From Mesorhizobium sp. YM1C-6-2 (GTDB lineage: Bacteria > Pseudomonadota > Alphaproteobacteria > Rhizobiales > Rhizobiaceae), in NCBI RefSeq assembly GCF_003666685.1, contig NZ_RCIZ01000001.1:496001-560000 (forward strand): 64,000 bases of DNA, in the 5' to 3' direction. Made by a program: the position numbers and the translations under genes. The first letter of the stretch is position 1. Each line of letters starts with the position of its first letter. This document shows positions 12,047 through 21,117 of the stretch, piece by piece. The notes beneath the pieces are model-generated. The model did no database searches. It saw only the letters and a program-made list of their open reading frames with translations, and was not told where the DNA came from.

Positions 12047-13618
12047 GACAAGCTGCCACGCGATCCAAACCAGCGCCAGCGCGATAACCCAGAGCGCGAC
12101 CCGGCCCCAGCGCGTAGCGCGGGCCTCGGCCTTGCCGATCGCTCGCGCGGTTTCCTCGTCGAAGCGGAGACCGTTCTCTGCCATGGCGTCGATCTCGCGG
12201 GAGAGGCGTTCCGTACGATGTGCGAGTTCGGGCGCCTGCCGAGCGAGCGAAACGAGCGCGTGGATGCCGTCGCGCGCGTCGTCCAGCATACCGCGCGGAC
12301 CGAGATTCTGGCGGATCCAGTCACCGACGACAGGCTCGGAGGTCTTCCACATGTTGAAATGCGGATCGAGCGTGCGCGCCACGCCCTCCACCACGACCAT
12401 CGTCTTCTGCAGAAGCACGAGTTCGGTCCGGGTCTGCATGTCGAAAAGGTCGGTCACCTCGAAGAGGAGCGTCAGCAGGCGTGCCATCGAGATGGTCTCG
12501 GCCGGCTGGCCATGGATAGGCTCGCCGATGGCGCGGATCGCCTGGGCGAAGGCGTCGACATTGTGGGTGCGCGGCACGTAGCCGGCTTCGAAATGCACTT
12601 CGGCGACGCGGTGATAGTCACGCGTGATGAAGCCGTAGAGGATCTCGGCGAGGAAGCGGCGCTCCTTCTTGCCCAGCCGTCCGGTGATGCCGAAATCGAC
12701 GCCGACTATTGTGCTGTCGGGTTCCACGAAAAGATTGCCCGGGTGCATGTCGGCGTGGAAGAAGCCGTCACGCAGCGTATGGCGCAGGAAGGACTGGACG
12801 AGCGTCGCGGCAAGCGCCTTGAGGTCATGGCCGGCCGCGGCGAGCGCTGTCACATTGGACAGCTTGGTGCCTTCGATCCATTCCATCGTCAGCACGTCGC
12901 GGCCAGTGCGGACCCAGTCGACTGCCGGCACGCGGAAGCCTGGATCGTCCTTGGTGTTCTCGCCGAGTTCGGAAAGCGCCGCGGCCTCGAGCCGCAAGTC
13001 CATTTCGACCTTGGTGGTCTGGGCGAGCGTCTTGGTCACCTCGACAGGGCGCAACCGGCGCGTGGCCGGGATGTAACGTTCTTGCAGGCGGGCGGCCAGG
13101 AAATAGGATTCGAGATCGCGCAGGAAGGCGCGGCGAACCCCTGGCCGGATCACCTTGACGGCTACCTTGACAGGGACCCCGTCGCGCTCGACGTCCGCTG
13201 CATGCACCTGAGCGATAGAGGCGGCGGCGACCGGCTCGCCGAAGTTGAGGAAGAGCTTGTGGACCGGCAGGCCGAGCGAACCTTCGATGGCCGCGACGGC
13301 TTCGGCCATCGGGAAAGTCTCCATCCGATCTTGCAGCAGGGCGAGGTCGAGGGCGATGTCATTGCCGACGACGTCGGGTCGGGTAGCCAGGAACTGGCCG
13401 AGCTTGACGTAGGATGGCCCGAGCCTCGCGATAGCCGCCGCAAGCCGGTCGCTGCGGCCCCGGCGTAGCGCCTTGCGCTTTGTAAAGAGGCGCGCCACAC
13501 GCCAGCCGAGCTTGGGCAGGCCGGAAAGCTGGTCGCCCGGCATTGCCGCGACCACGCCCTCGCGCACCATGATCCAGCCGGCCCTGGCGAGCCGGAACGC
13601 CGCTGCGAGATCGCTCAT
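12044..13618 (-). CDS. ubiB: UbiB, ubiquinone biosynthesis regulatory ATPase (ABC1/ADCK family)
   Basis: A 524-residue UbiB protein, an atypical kinase-like ATPase needed for ubiquinone biosynthesis and probably for handling lipid precursors. Seen: the KxGQ motif in GPSYVKLGQFLATRPDVVG, the Ala-rich nucleotide loop AAASIAQVHAA, the VKVIRPG lysine segment, and catalytic-loop-like FHADMHPGNLFV with VGVDFGITGRL as the metal-binding Asp. Two hydrophobic C-terminal stretches (WGRVALWVIALALVWIAWQLV) form a membrane anchor. The ATG at 13618 is preferred to the upstream in-frame start because the family N terminus begins there; it follows ubiE by 13 bp, so the two are surely co-transcribed. Confidence 0.95.
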   Translation of the reverse strand: MSDLAAAFRLARAGWIMVREGVVAAMPGDQLSGLPKLGWRVARLFTKRKALRRGRSDRLAAAIARLGPSYVKLGQFLATRPDVVGNDIALDLALLQDRMETFPMAEAVAAIEGSLGLPVHKLFLNFGEPVAAASIAQVHAADVERDGVPVKVAVKVIRPGVRRAFLRDLESYFLAARLQERYIPATRRLRPVEVTKTLAQTTKVEMDLRLEAAALSELGENTKDDPGFRVPAVDWVRTGRDVLTMEWIEGTKLSNVTALAAAGHDLKALAATLVQSFLRHTLRDGFFHADMHPGNLFVEPDSTIVGVDFGITGRLGKKERRFLAEILYGFITRDYHRVAEVHFEAGYVPRTHNVDAFAQAIRAIGEPIHGQPAETISMARLLTLLFEVTDLFDMQTRTELVLLQKTMVVVEGVARTLDPHFNMWKTSEPVVGDWIRQNLGPRGMLDDARDGIHALVSLARQAPELAHRTERLSREIDAMAENGLRFDEETARAIGKAEARATRWGRVALWVIALALVWIAWQLV

Positions 13619-13631
13619 GCGAACGCGCCCG

Positions 13632-14408
13632 TCAAAGCTTCCAGCCCGAATGGAGCGCTGCGATTCCACCGGAATAGTTGCGGTAGGTCACCCGGTCGAA
13701 ACCGGCGCGCCGGATCATAGCAGCGAAATTCTCCTGGTTCGGGAATTTGCGGATCGATTCGACGAGGTAGGAATAGGGTTCGCTTTCGCCGGCGACGAAC
13801 TTGCCGATGCGTGGAATGGCGTTGAATGACCACGCCTCGTAGGCGCGGTCGAGCAGCGGCATATCCACTTCGGAGAATTCAAGGCAAAGCAAGCGACCGC
13901 CCGGCTTCAATACGCGATAAGCTTCTGCGAGCGCGACCTCGATGCGCGGCACGTTGCGGATGCCGAAAGCGATAGTATAGGCGTCGAAGGTCTCGTCGGC
14001 GAAGGGCAGTTCCTCGGCATTCGCCTCGACGAAATCGACCTTCTCTACATAACCCTTTTTTTCGGCGCGCTCGCGGCCGACCGCCAGCATCGAGCCGTTG
14101 ATGTCGAGAACGGTCGCATGCGCATGGCCGTGCGAGGCGTCGATGATGCGAAATGCTATGTCGCCTGTGCCGCCAGCCACGTCAAGCATCCGCCAACCGT
14201 CGCGCTTGGGGGGATTGAGCCATGCGACCATGGCGTCTTTCCACAGCCGGTGGAGGCCTCCCGACATCAGGTCATTCATCAGGTCGTAGCGGCCGGCGAC
14301 CTTGTGGAAGACGTCGTTGACCAAAGGCTGCTTCTCGCCCGCGTCGACGCTTCTGAAACCGTATGAGGTTTCCATATCGGAGGCGACCGTGGAGCGTTGT
14401 TCTGACAT
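13632..14408 (-). CDS. ubiE: Ubiquinone/menaquinone biosynthesis C-methyltransferase UbiE
   Basis: UbiE methylates a carbon of the quinone ring during ubiquinone (and menaquinone) synthesis, using SAM. The 258 residues contain [25 protein letters not shown], the SAM motif [16 protein letters not shown], the post-[15 protein letters not shown], the [26 protein letters not shown] block and the C-terminal [14 protein letters not shown], all diagnostic. The ATG at 14408 (MSEQRST) is chosen by family length; an upstream GTG would add 13 residues. It is the first gene of the leftward ubiE-ubiB-coaBC set and is divergent from add, so the roughly 130-bp gap holds both promoters. Confidence 0.96.
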   Translation of the reverse strand: MSEQRSTVASDMETSYGFRSVDAGEKQPLVNDVFHKVAGRYDLMNDLMSGGLHRLWKDAMVAWLNPPKRDGWRMLDVAGGTGDIAFRIIDASHGHAHATVLDINGSMLAVGRERAEKKGYVEKVDFVEANAEELPFADETFDAYTIAFGIRNVPRIEVALAEAYRVLKPGGRLLCLEFSEVDMPLLDRAYEAWSFNAIPRIGKFVAGESEPYSYLVESIRKFPNQENFAAMIRRAGFDRVTYRNYSGGIAALHSGWKL

Positions 14409-14540
14409 TTTCGTGTACCAGTGGAAGGCGGCGCGACCATAGCCCATCGTATGCGGCGGCGCTATGGTCGCAGGCGCGGCGTGATTTCACAGTCAATCGG
14501 CCGCGCCGGGGCTTGCCAACCGGACGTCAGGACATCTCGC

Positions 14541-15530
14541 ATGCCACTAAAAGCGGAACTGCACTGTCACATAGAAGGGGCGGCGTCGCCAGAACTCGTG
14601 GTCGGACAGGCCCGGAAATACGGCAAGGACGTTTCCCCGTTCATCAAGGACGGCTCTTTCGTCTGGCACGATTTCAGCTCCTTTCTCGCCGCCTACGATT
14701 TCGCCTCAGACCTCTTCCGCACCGAGGAAGACTATGCACGGCTGTCCGAAGACTACCTGACCAGTCTCGCCCGCGACGGGGCTATCTATTCGGAGTTCTT
14801 CACGTCGCCGGACCACGCCATCAAGGCTGGGCTTTCCCCGCAGGCCTATACGGATGCGCTGGGAGAGGGGATTTTGCGCGCCAGGGCCAAGACCGGCATC
14901 GAGGGGCGCATGATCGTGACCGGCGTGCGGCATGTCGGCGTCGAGGCGATCGAACAGGCGGCGCGCTTTGCGGCGAAATGCGGGCACCCGCTGGTGACGG
15001 GCTTCGGTGTCGCGGGCGACGAACGCATCGGCGACTTTGAGGACTATGTGCGCGCGTTCGAGATCGCGCGCGAAGCAGGGCTCGGGATTACCGTACACGC
15101 CGGCGAACTGACCGGGTGGGAAACGGTTGAGGCAGCCCTTGACCACATCAGGCCGTCACGCATCGGCCACGGCGTGCGCGCCATCGAGAATCCGGAGTTG
15201 GTCAAGCGCATCGCCGACGAGGGCATCGTGCTCGAATGCTGCCCGGGTTCCAATGTGGCGCTCAACGTCTTTCCGAGCTTTGCCGCCCATCCGTTCCCGG
15301 CGCTGAAGGAGGCCGGCTGTAAGGTGACGCTGAACTCCGACGATCCCCCCTATTTCTGGACGTCGTTGAAGCGCGAATACGACATCGCCGCGGAACATTT
15401 CGGGATGGGTGAAAAGGAATTGCTGAAGGTCACCAGGACAGCCATCGAGGCCGCCTTCGTGGACCGCAAGACCAAGCAGGCGCTGCTCGCGAGGCTTGAC
15501 GAAAAGAGAGCGACGACGGGCAGGGCCTGA
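14541..15530 (+). CDS. add: Adenosine deaminase family protein (adenosine or adenine deaminase)
   Basis: A 329-residue zinc aminohydrolase of purine salvage. Metal and catalytic motifs are complete: ELHCHIEGA (HxH), the HAGE segment with metal His and proton-shuttling Glu ([10 protein letters not shown]), SRIGHGVRA and LNSDDPPYF with the metal Asp. The substrate is not certain: the NSDDP spelling occurs in adenine deaminases of this superfamily as well as in bacterial Add. The ATG at 14541 has an upstream AGGA and gives the family N terminus; the open frame from 14421 lacks similarity. Nearby upp, deoA, cdd and a nucleoside transporter support a nucleoside/nucleobase salvage role. Confidence 0.88.
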   Translation: MPLKAELHCHIEGAASPELVVGQARKYGKDVSPFIKDGSFVWHDFSSFLAAYDFASDLFRTEEDYARLSEDYLTSLARDGAIYSEFFTSPDHAIKAGLSPQAYTDALGEGILRARAKTGIEGRMIVTGVRHVGVEAIEQAARFAAKCGHPLVTGFGVAGDERIGDFEDYVRAFEIAREAGLGITVHAGELTGWETVEAALDHIRPSRIGHGVRAIENPELVKRIADEGIVLECCPGSNVALNVFPSFAAHPFPALKEAGCKVTLNSDDPPYFWTSLKREYDIAAEHFGMGEKELLKVTRTAIEAAFVDRKTKQALLARLDEKRATTGRA

Positions 15531-15560
15531 TTCCGGCCCCACCCGTTGCATTCCCACAGC

Positions 15561-15884
15561 TCAATAGCGACCGCGGTAATAGCGATCGTCGCAGCGCGCT
15601 ACATAAACCCTGCCGTCATAGTCCCGGTAGCGGCACATTTCTTCGCCTCGACGCGGGGCTGCGGCAGTGCCGACCGCCGCACCCAGCAGCGCGCCGCCGG
15701 CCGCGCCGACCAGGGTGCTCTTGGTGTCGCGCCCCAAGGCCTGTCCGACCAATGCTCCGCCCGCCGCGCCGACAAGCGCGCCCGTCCCGGCGCTGCGCTC
15801 CTGAGGACTGGTCGTCTCGGAGCAGCCGGCGAGTGTGGCCGCAAGCAGGGCCGCCCCGATTGCCGCAAATCTGGCGATGTTCAT
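15561..15884 (-). CDS. Glycine-zipper outer-membrane lipoprotein
   Basis: A 107-residue small lipoprotein. The signal MNIARFAAIGAALLAATLAGC ends in a lipobox (LAGC), so the mature protein begins at a lipidated Cys21. It is followed by two glycine-zipper repeats, GALVGAAGGALVGQALG and TLVGAAGGALLGAAVG, of the type that forms hairpins in membranes, and a Tyr/Arg-rich tail. The ATG at 15884 was chosen because GGAGAA precedes it and it gives a proper signal peptide. It is convergent with add. Proteins of this kind often contribute to envelope stability; the precise role is unknown. Confidence 0.83.
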   Translation of the reverse strand: MNIARFAAIGAALLAATLAGCSETTSPQERSAGTGALVGAAGGALVGQALGRDTKSTLVGAAGGALLGAAVGTAAAPRRGEEMCRYRDYDGRVYVARCDDRYYRGRY

Positions 15885-16077
15885 GATCTTTTCTCCATTG
15901 TGCCCCACACGGGCCCGCTACCTGTCTTGCATAGCCCTGATGAACGCAATCTGACCGATAGCGTTCCAGTCCCGTAATTGCCTGGTGCTTAAAACTGTGA
16001 TCTGGCGGCTGTAGGCCTTTTCCTTGGCGGGGCAGAATGGCTAGGTTACGCAGTTCCAAGCGTTCCGGAGAGCACCC

Positions 16078-16707
16078 ATGAAAGGCGTGACCGTCGTCGA
16101 CCATCCGCTCGTGCAGCACAAGCTGACGATCATGCGCGACAAGGAGACCTCGACGGCAGGTTTTCGGAGGCTTTTGCGCGAGATCTCGCTGCTTCTCGGC
16201 TACGAAGTGACGCGCGACCTGGAACTGACCACCAAGACGATCGAGACGCCGATGCAGACGATGCAGGCGCCGACGCTGGAGGGCAAGAAACTGGTCTTCG
16301 CCTCGGTGCTCAGGGCCGGCAACGGCCTGCTCGAGGGGCTTCTCGACCTGGTGCCGGCGGCGCGCGTTGCGCATATCGGCCTCTATAGGGATCACGAGAC
16401 GCTGGAAGCCGTCGAATATTTCTTCAAGGCGCCAAGCGACCTCGGCGACCGGCTGGTGATCGTCGTCGACCCGATGCTGGCGACCGCGAATTCCGCGATC
16501 GCGGCAATCGACAAGCTGAAGGAGCGTGGCGCCACCAACATGCGCTATCTGTGCCTGCTCGCCGCTCCTGAAGGCATCGAGCGCTTCACCAAGGCACATC
16601 CCGATGTGCCGGTCTTCACCGCGTCGATCGATGAGCGGCTGAACGAGAAGGGGTATATCGTGCCGGGCCTCGGCGACGCCGGCGACCGCATGTACGGGAC
16701 GAAATAG
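16078..16707 (+). CDS. upp: Uracil phosphoribosyltransferase
   Basis: Upp converts uracil and PRPP to UMP in pyrimidine salvage. The 209 residues show the family N terminus [18 protein letters not shown], the [19 protein letters not shown] segment, the PRPP-binding loop [18 protein letters not shown] and the C-terminal [17 protein letters not shown] that contacts the base. The length is standard. GGAGAG lies 5 nt before the ATG. It is monocistronic, with 193 bp free upstream. It probably works with cdd and deoA to recover pyrimidines. Confidence 0.97.
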   Translation: MKGVTVVDHPLVQHKLTIMRDKETSTAGFRRLLREISLLLGYEVTRDLELTTKTIETPMQTMQAPTLEGKKLVFASVLRAGNGLLEGLLDLVPAARVAHIGLYRDHETLEAVEYFFKAPSDLGDRLVIVVDPMLATANSAIAAIDKLKERGATNMRYLCLLAAPEGIERFTKAHPDVPVFTASIDERLNEKGYIVPGLGDAGDRMYGTK

Positions 16708-16829
16708 GCGTTTACCCTCCGTTAACACAGTCGCCGAAATCCGATGCTTGCCGACCGGTAGGCTGGCGATCTTAAGCCTGCGATGATCTTGACCGGTTAT
16801 GGTCCAGCAACCGCAACCCGGGCCGTGCG

Positions 16830-17387
16830 ATGCTTCGCAAGCTTGCAATCCTGATCATCTGCGCTGTCGCTTCCGCGTCGGTGCCGATGCTCTATGAACG
16901 GAATCCGGAGCTTTTCCACGGTCTGTTCAAGCCTGGGGATGAACCTCGGCTTGCACCGCAGATGGTCGCCAAAGCCGAAATCAGAGCCTCTGAGCCCGAA
17001 ACCGAGATTCTGCTCGGGCGAAAGGTGCGTATCGCTGCGGATCCGAACGGGCATTTCAATGCGGAGTTCCGGCTGAACGGACGCGGCGTCGACGCCTTGG
17101 TGGATACCGGCGCGACGCTGGTCGCGATGAACCGTTCGACCGCTCGCCGGGTGGGTATCAAGATAATGCCTGCCGATTTCAAATATACGGTCAAGACCGC
17201 GAACGGCGAGACGCGAGCAGCCGGCGCGATCATCGATCGGCTGCAGATCGGCCGGATCGCCGTCGAGAATGTCGAGGCCGTGGTGCTCGATGACGACGCG
17301 CTCGAGGGTACGCTGATCGGCGTCAGCTTCCTAAAACGGCTGGCGAAGTACCAGGTGGAAAACGGTGCGCTGCTGCTTGTGCAGTAA
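16830..17387 (+). CDS. Retroviral-type (clan AA) aspartic protease, membrane-anchored
   Basis: A 185-residue protein of the single-domain clan AA aspartic protease family (TIGR02281 type). Seen: an N-terminal hydrophobic anchor (residues 4-20), then a C-terminal protease-like domain with the catalytic triad DALVDTGATLVAMN, the flap-like TANGETRAAGAI and the hydrophobic GTLIGVSFLKRL. Such proteins act as homodimers because only one DTG is present. A periplasmic location is inferred from the N terminus. Substrates are unknown. The Shine-Dalgarno is weak. It ends 39 bp before the convergent deoA stop. Confidence 0.85.
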   Translation: MLRKLAILIICAVASASVPMLYERNPELFHGLFKPGDEPRLAPQMVAKAEIRASEPETEILLGRKVRIAADPNGHFNAEFRLNGRGVDALVDTGATLVAMNRSTARRVGIKIMPADFKYTVKTANGETRAAGAIIDRLQIGRIAVENVEAVVLDDDALEGTLIGVSFLKRLAKYQVENGALLLVQ

Positions 17388-17426
17388 CGGTGTTGCCGCA
17401 GGTGCAGACGGCAATCTGGAAATTGC

Positions 17427-18746
17427 TCAGCTGCCTGGTGCTATTCGCCGGATGATCGCTTTCTGTCGCGTCGGGCGCGTGGGGCCGATCGTGTAGGCTG
17501 CGCGGATTTCCCGCTCGGCCTTCTCCGCTGATGTCCGTGAACGGGCATGGATGATGGCGAGGGGCTCTCCCCTGACCACCTCTGCTCCGACCGGTAGCAG
17601 GCCGGTGATGCCGACGGCATGATCGATCACGTCGTCAGGTTTCGTCCGTCCTCCACCCAGCGCCACGACTCCCAGCCCGACGTCCCGGGTCTCGATCGCG
17701 GTCGCGTAGCCGTTCTTGTCTGCTTCGACCGCATGCTCGATGGGCGCACGGGGCAGATAGGTGAGCGGCCGCTCCATGAAGTCGGCCGGTCCGCCGAGCG
17801 TGGCGACCATGAGGCCGAAGGCCTCGGCGGCGCGGCCACTGTCCAGCGCCTCGGTCGCTCGCGAGAGGCCCTCCTTGTTGGAGCCGGCGATGCCGGCCGC
17901 GACGAGCATCTCGGCGGCGAGCGCCATGATGACTTCAGCAAGGCGGCGGTCGCGGCGGCGACCGGACAGGAAGTCCACCGCGTTTAGGACTTCAACCGCG
18001 TTGCCGGCGGCTGACGCCAGCGGCTCGTTCATTCCGGTGATCAGCGCCGAAGTGCGCGTGCCCGCACCGTTGGCCACCTCGACCAGGCTCGTCGCAAGCT
18101 CGGTGGCGTCACGGCTTTTCTGCATGAATGCGCCATTGCCGACCTTCACGTCGAGCACCAGCGACTGCAAGCCTGCAGCGAGCTTCTTCGACAGGATCGA
18201 GGCAGTGATGAGTGGCACGGATTCCACTGTCGCCGTCACGTCACGGATGGCATAGAAGCGCTTGTCGGCGGGCGCGAGCGCCGCGGTCTGGCCGATGATG
18301 GCACAGCCTGCCGCGAGCACCGTCCTGCGGAAAAGTGCGTTGTCCGGCTGGCTGACATAGCCGGGGATGGCGTCCATCTTGTCGAGGGTGCCGCCGGTAT
18401 GGCCAAGCCCACGGCCCGAGATCATCGGCACATAGGCGCCGCAGGCGGCGACGATGGGCGCGAGCATCAACGAGACATTGTCGCCGACGCCGCCGGTCGA
18501 ATGCTTGTCGGTGACCGGTCCGGGCAGGTCTGACCAGTCGAGCGTATCGCCGGAATCGCGCATGGCTGTTGTCAGCGCCACCGCTTCGTCGCGGCTCATG
18601 CCGTTGAAGAAGACGGCCATGGCAAGCGCAGCGACCTGGCCTTCCGATACCTTGCCCGATGTCATACCCGCGACGAAGGCGGCGATTTCGTCCGACGACA
18701 GCGGCTTGCCGTCCCGCTTCTGTCGGATGATTTCCTGTGGGAGCAC
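17427..18746 (-). CDS. deoA: Thymidine phosphorylase
   Basis: DeoA cleaves thymidine or deoxyuridine with phosphate to the free base and deoxyribose-1-phosphate. The 439 residues include MAVFFNGMSRDEAVALTTAMRDSGD, the phosphate-site segment DKHSTGGVGDNVSL, SGRGLGHTGGTLDKMDAIPG (family signature) and VLDVKVGNGAFM. The start is a GTG at 18746 with AAGGA 8 nt before it. It lies 3 bp after the purine nucleoside phosphorylase stop and is the last gene of the leftward nucleoside operon. Confidence 0.96.
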   Translation of the reverse strand: MLPQEIIRQKRDGKPLSSDEIAAFVAGMTSGKVSEGQVAALAMAVFFNGMSRDEAVALTTAMRDSGDTLDWSDLPGPVTDKHSTGGVGDNVSLMLAPIVAACGAYVPMISGRGLGHTGGTLDKMDAIPGYVSQPDNALFRRTVLAAGCAIIGQTAALAPADKRFYAIRDVTATVESVPLITASILSKKLAAGLQSLVLDVKVGNGAFMQKSRDATELATSLVEVANGAGTRTSALITGMNEPLASAAGNAVEVLNAVDFLSGRRRDRRLAEVIMALAAEMLVAAGIAGSNKEGLSRATEALDSGRAAEAFGLMVATLGGPADFMERPLTYLPRAPIEHAVEADKNGYATAIETRDVGLGVVALGGGRTKPDDVIDHAVGITGLLPVGAEVVRGEPLAIIHARSRTSAEKAEREIRAAYTIGPTRPTRQKAIIRRIAPGS

Positions 18747-18749
18747 GGT

Positions 18750-19547
18750 TCAAAGTCCTTCGCGAAGCGCGTGCTTCAGGATCGTCGCCAGGCGTGCACC
18801 ACCGATCGGCGCCATGTCTTTGGTTTCCTGATGCGAAAGCTCGCTGCCAGTCATGCCGGCCGCGAGATTGGTGATGACCGAACAGGCGGCGACACGCAGG
18901 CCGAGGAAGCGCGCCAGGATCACTTCGGGAACGGTCGACATGCCGACCGCGTCGGCGCCCATGACGCGCGCCATGCGGATTTCCGCCGGCGTCTCGAATG
19001 AAGGGCCGGAGAACCACATGTAGACGCCCTTGTGGAGCGGCGTGCCTGTCGCTTCGGCCGCGCGTTCGAGTGCCGAGCGGATGCCGGCGTCGTAGGCCTC
19101 GGTGAGCCCGACGAAGCGGCCGTCAGTCGGTTCGCCGAAGAGCGGGTTGGAGCCGGAGAAGTTGATGTGGTCGGTAATGAGCATCACTGAGCCGGGCGGC
19201 ATGTCCTGTTGCAGCGAACCGGCGGCATTGGTGAGGAGAAGCTTTTCGATGCCGATGCCTGCGAGCGCCTCGAGCGCCGGCCGCATGACGGCAGCGTCGC
19301 CGTGCTCGTAATAATGGGCACGGCCTGCGAGCAGCAGTACCGGATGCCCGGCGAAATCGCCGGCGACGACCTCGCCGGCATGCCCGCTGACGCCACTTTT
19401 CGGGAAGCCAGGCAGGTCGGAATAGGGGATGCGAATGGCATTTTCGACTTCGTCAGCGAGCGGCCCGAGACCGGAGCCGAGTACGATGGCGACGTCGGGT
19501 TTCAAACTGCCGAGACGGTCGATGAGGATATCGGTGGCAGTGGTCAT
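18750..19547 (-). CDS. punA: Purine-nucleoside phosphorylase (trimeric class)
   Basis: This enzyme phosphorolyses purine (deoxy)nucleosides. The 265 residues belong to the PunA/mammalian-type trimeric family: VAIVLGSGLGPLADEV binds phosphate, HYYEHGDAAVMRPALEAL is the signature, LLTNAAGSL and FSGPSFETPAEIRMARVMG shape the site, and VITNLAAGM holds the Asn that contacts the purine 6-oxo group, favouring inosine/guanosine. The ATG at 19547 overlaps the cdd stop by four bases (ATGA), so translation is coupled. An open frame upstream of it is a shadow inside cdd. Confidence 0.92.
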   Translation of the reverse strand: MTTATDILIDRLGSLKPDVAIVLGSGLGPLADEVENAIRIPYSDLPGFPKSGVSGHAGEVVAGDFAGHPVLLLAGRAHYYEHGDAAVMRPALEALAGIGIEKLLLTNAAGSLQQDMPPGSVMLITDHINFSGSNPLFGEPTDGRFVGLTEAYDAGIRSALERAAEATGTPLHKGVYMWFSGPSFETPAEIRMARVMGADAVGMSTVPEVILARFLGLRVAACSVITNLAAGMTGSELSHQETKDMAPIGGARLATILKHALREGL

Positions 19548-19936
19548 TTCAGTATGTCGCCCGCAAAGCCGTAGGGCAGCATCTCGCCCATGGTGACGGT
19601 CTCGACGACGCCGTTTTCGTCGCAGAGATGCAGCTTGGTGTCGGGTCGCGCGAATTCGGCGAGGCGCTGGCGGCAACCGCCGCAGGGCGTGACCTTCGGC
19701 ATGCGCTCGGCGATGACCGCGATCTCGGTGATCTTGCCGCCGCCACCCATGATGTAATGGCCAAGTGCGGTGGTCTCGGCGCACCAGCCTTCCGGATAGG
19801 ACGCAACCTCGATGTTGGCGCCGGAAAAGACGCGGCCGTCATCGCAGCGCAGCGCGGCGCCCACGGGGAATTTCGAGTAGGGCGCGTAGGCCTTGGCCAT
19901 GGCGGTCTTCGCCGCGAGGAAGAGGTCGTGGGACAT
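19544..19936 (-). CDS. cdd: Cytidine deaminase
   Basis: Cdd deaminates cytidine and deoxycytidine to uridine nucleosides. At 130 residues it is the small tetrameric zinc form. YAPYSKFPVGAAL binds the nucleoside, and the zinc and catalytic residues lie in CAETTAL (Cys and Glu) and PCGGCRQRL (two Cys). The ATG at 19936 has only a weak Shine-Dalgarno but follows the permease stop by 28 bp within the operon. Its 3' end overlaps the next gene by 4 bp. Confidence 0.96.
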   Translation of the reverse strand: MSHDLFLAAKTAMAKAYAPYSKFPVGAALRCDDGRVFSGANIEVASYPEGWCAETTALGHYIMGGGGKITEIAVIAERMPKVTPCGGCRQRLAEFARPDTKLHLCDENGVVETVTMGEMLPYGFAGDILK

Positions 19937-19964
19937 GTTCAGTTCTTTCGTCGATTACGGCCGC

Positions 19965-21116
19965 CTACCGCTCTTTCACATAGGGCACGCCGCCGGCGCG
20001 GGGCGGAATGGCCTTGCCGATGAAACCGGCAAGCAGGATGACGGTAAGGATGTAAGGCAGGGCTTGCATCAGTTGTACCGGCACGCGGATAGGCGCTCCG
20101 AGCACCGAGTTCTGGAAAGCCGCAGTCAGACCTCCATAGAAGACGCTGACCAACCAGGCCGCAGCGATCCCGACGAGAACGGCGGCTATGATCGACCTCA
20201 GGGGCTTCCACCGTGCAATGGTCATCAGGCCGGCGAGAACCAGGACGGCCACCACGACTGGCAGCCATTCAAAGACTGCGAGAGGCCGCCCCTGCAGGCG
20301 GATCGACAGCGCGTCGAGGAAACCGAAGAGCAGACAGGCGAACATGGCCGGCACAGGCTTCCATTTGGCGAAGATCAAAGCCGCAAGCGCGATATAGCCG
20401 CGGCCCGCTGTCATGTCCTTGACGAAGCCGGCGTTCTGCGACAGCGCCATGTAGCAGCCGGCGAGTCCGGTCAGCACGCCGGTGCAGATGACGGCGCGAT
20501 AGCGCAGCCAGGAGACGGAGATTCCGGCGGTGTCGACCGCAGCCGGATTTTCACCGACGGCGCGCAGTCTCAGTCCGAAGCGGGTGCGGAAGAGGACCCA
20601 CCAGGTGAAGGGTACGGCGAGAAAGGCGAGATAGGCGAGCAAGGTGTGGCCGGAGAGCAGGCCGGAATAGAGTTGACCTATGATTGGCACGTCGCGGAGC
20701 GCGTCGGCGAAGGGAAGCACGATGGCGCCGAAGCGGTCTTCTGCCGGCAGGGAGGGGGTGCGGCCGCCCTGCTGGAACCAGGCCTGGCCTAGGATAATGG
20801 TCGAGCCGGCGGCGATGAAATTGATGGCGACGCCCGACACGATCTGGTTGCCCCGATGGGTGATCGAGGCAAAGCCGTGGACGAGCGCCAGTCCCACCGA
20901 GACAAACACTGCCATGATGAGACCGATCCAGGCGGAGCCAAAGACGGCCGCAGCTGCCCCGGCGGCGAAAGCGCCGGCGAGCATCTTGCCCTCCAGGCCG
21001 ATGTCGAAGACGCCGGCGCGCTCCGAATAAAGGCCGGCGAGACAGGCAAGCAACAGCGGCACCGAGACGCGGATGGTCGAGTTCAGAATGTTGATGAGGG
21101 CGTCGACGAATTCCAT
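19965..21116 (-). CDS. Nucleoside ABC transporter permease (second permease)
   Basis: A 383-residue inner-membrane permease of the BPD_transp_2 family, similar to the NupQ/YufQ type in guanosine/nucleoside importers. Multiple hydrophobic segments span the protein, and the conserved LYSERAGVFDIGLEGKMLAGAF block near residue 25 and the HRGNQIVSGVAINFIAAG segment are typical. The ATG at 21116 was chosen because it stands directly after the stop of the first permease (1-nt gap) and yields the usual N terminus. The surrounding cdd, punA and deoA genes indicate nucleosides as substrate. Confidence 0.9.
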   Translation of the reverse strand: MEFVDALINILNSTIRVSVPLLLACLAGLYSERAGVFDIGLEGKMLAGAFAAGAAAAVFGSAWIGLIMAVFVSVGLALVHGFASITHRGNQIVSGVAINFIAAGSTIILGQAWFQQGGRTPSLPAEDRFGAIVLPFADALRDVPIIGQLYSGLLSGHTLLAYLAFLAVPFTWWVLFRTRFGLRLRAVGENPAAVDTAGISVSWLRYRAVICTGVLTGLAGCYMALSQNAGFVKDMTAGRGYIALAALIFAKWKPVPAMFACLLFGFLDALSIRLQGRPLAVFEWLPVVVAVLVLAGLMTIARWKPLRSIIAAVLVGIAAAWLVSVFYGGLTAAFQNSVLGAPIRVPVQLMQALPYILTVILLAGFIGKAIPPRAGGVPYVKER

Positions 21117-21117
21117 C

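Noticed and set aside
12005-13468. 487-codon plus-strand frame opposite ubiB
   Set aside because: Antisense shadow of a well supported gene; no recognisable domain.
15616-16848. 410-codon minus-strand frame covering upp
   Set aside because: Runs antisense to upp and in another frame of the lipoprotein gene; composition is typical of a shadow.
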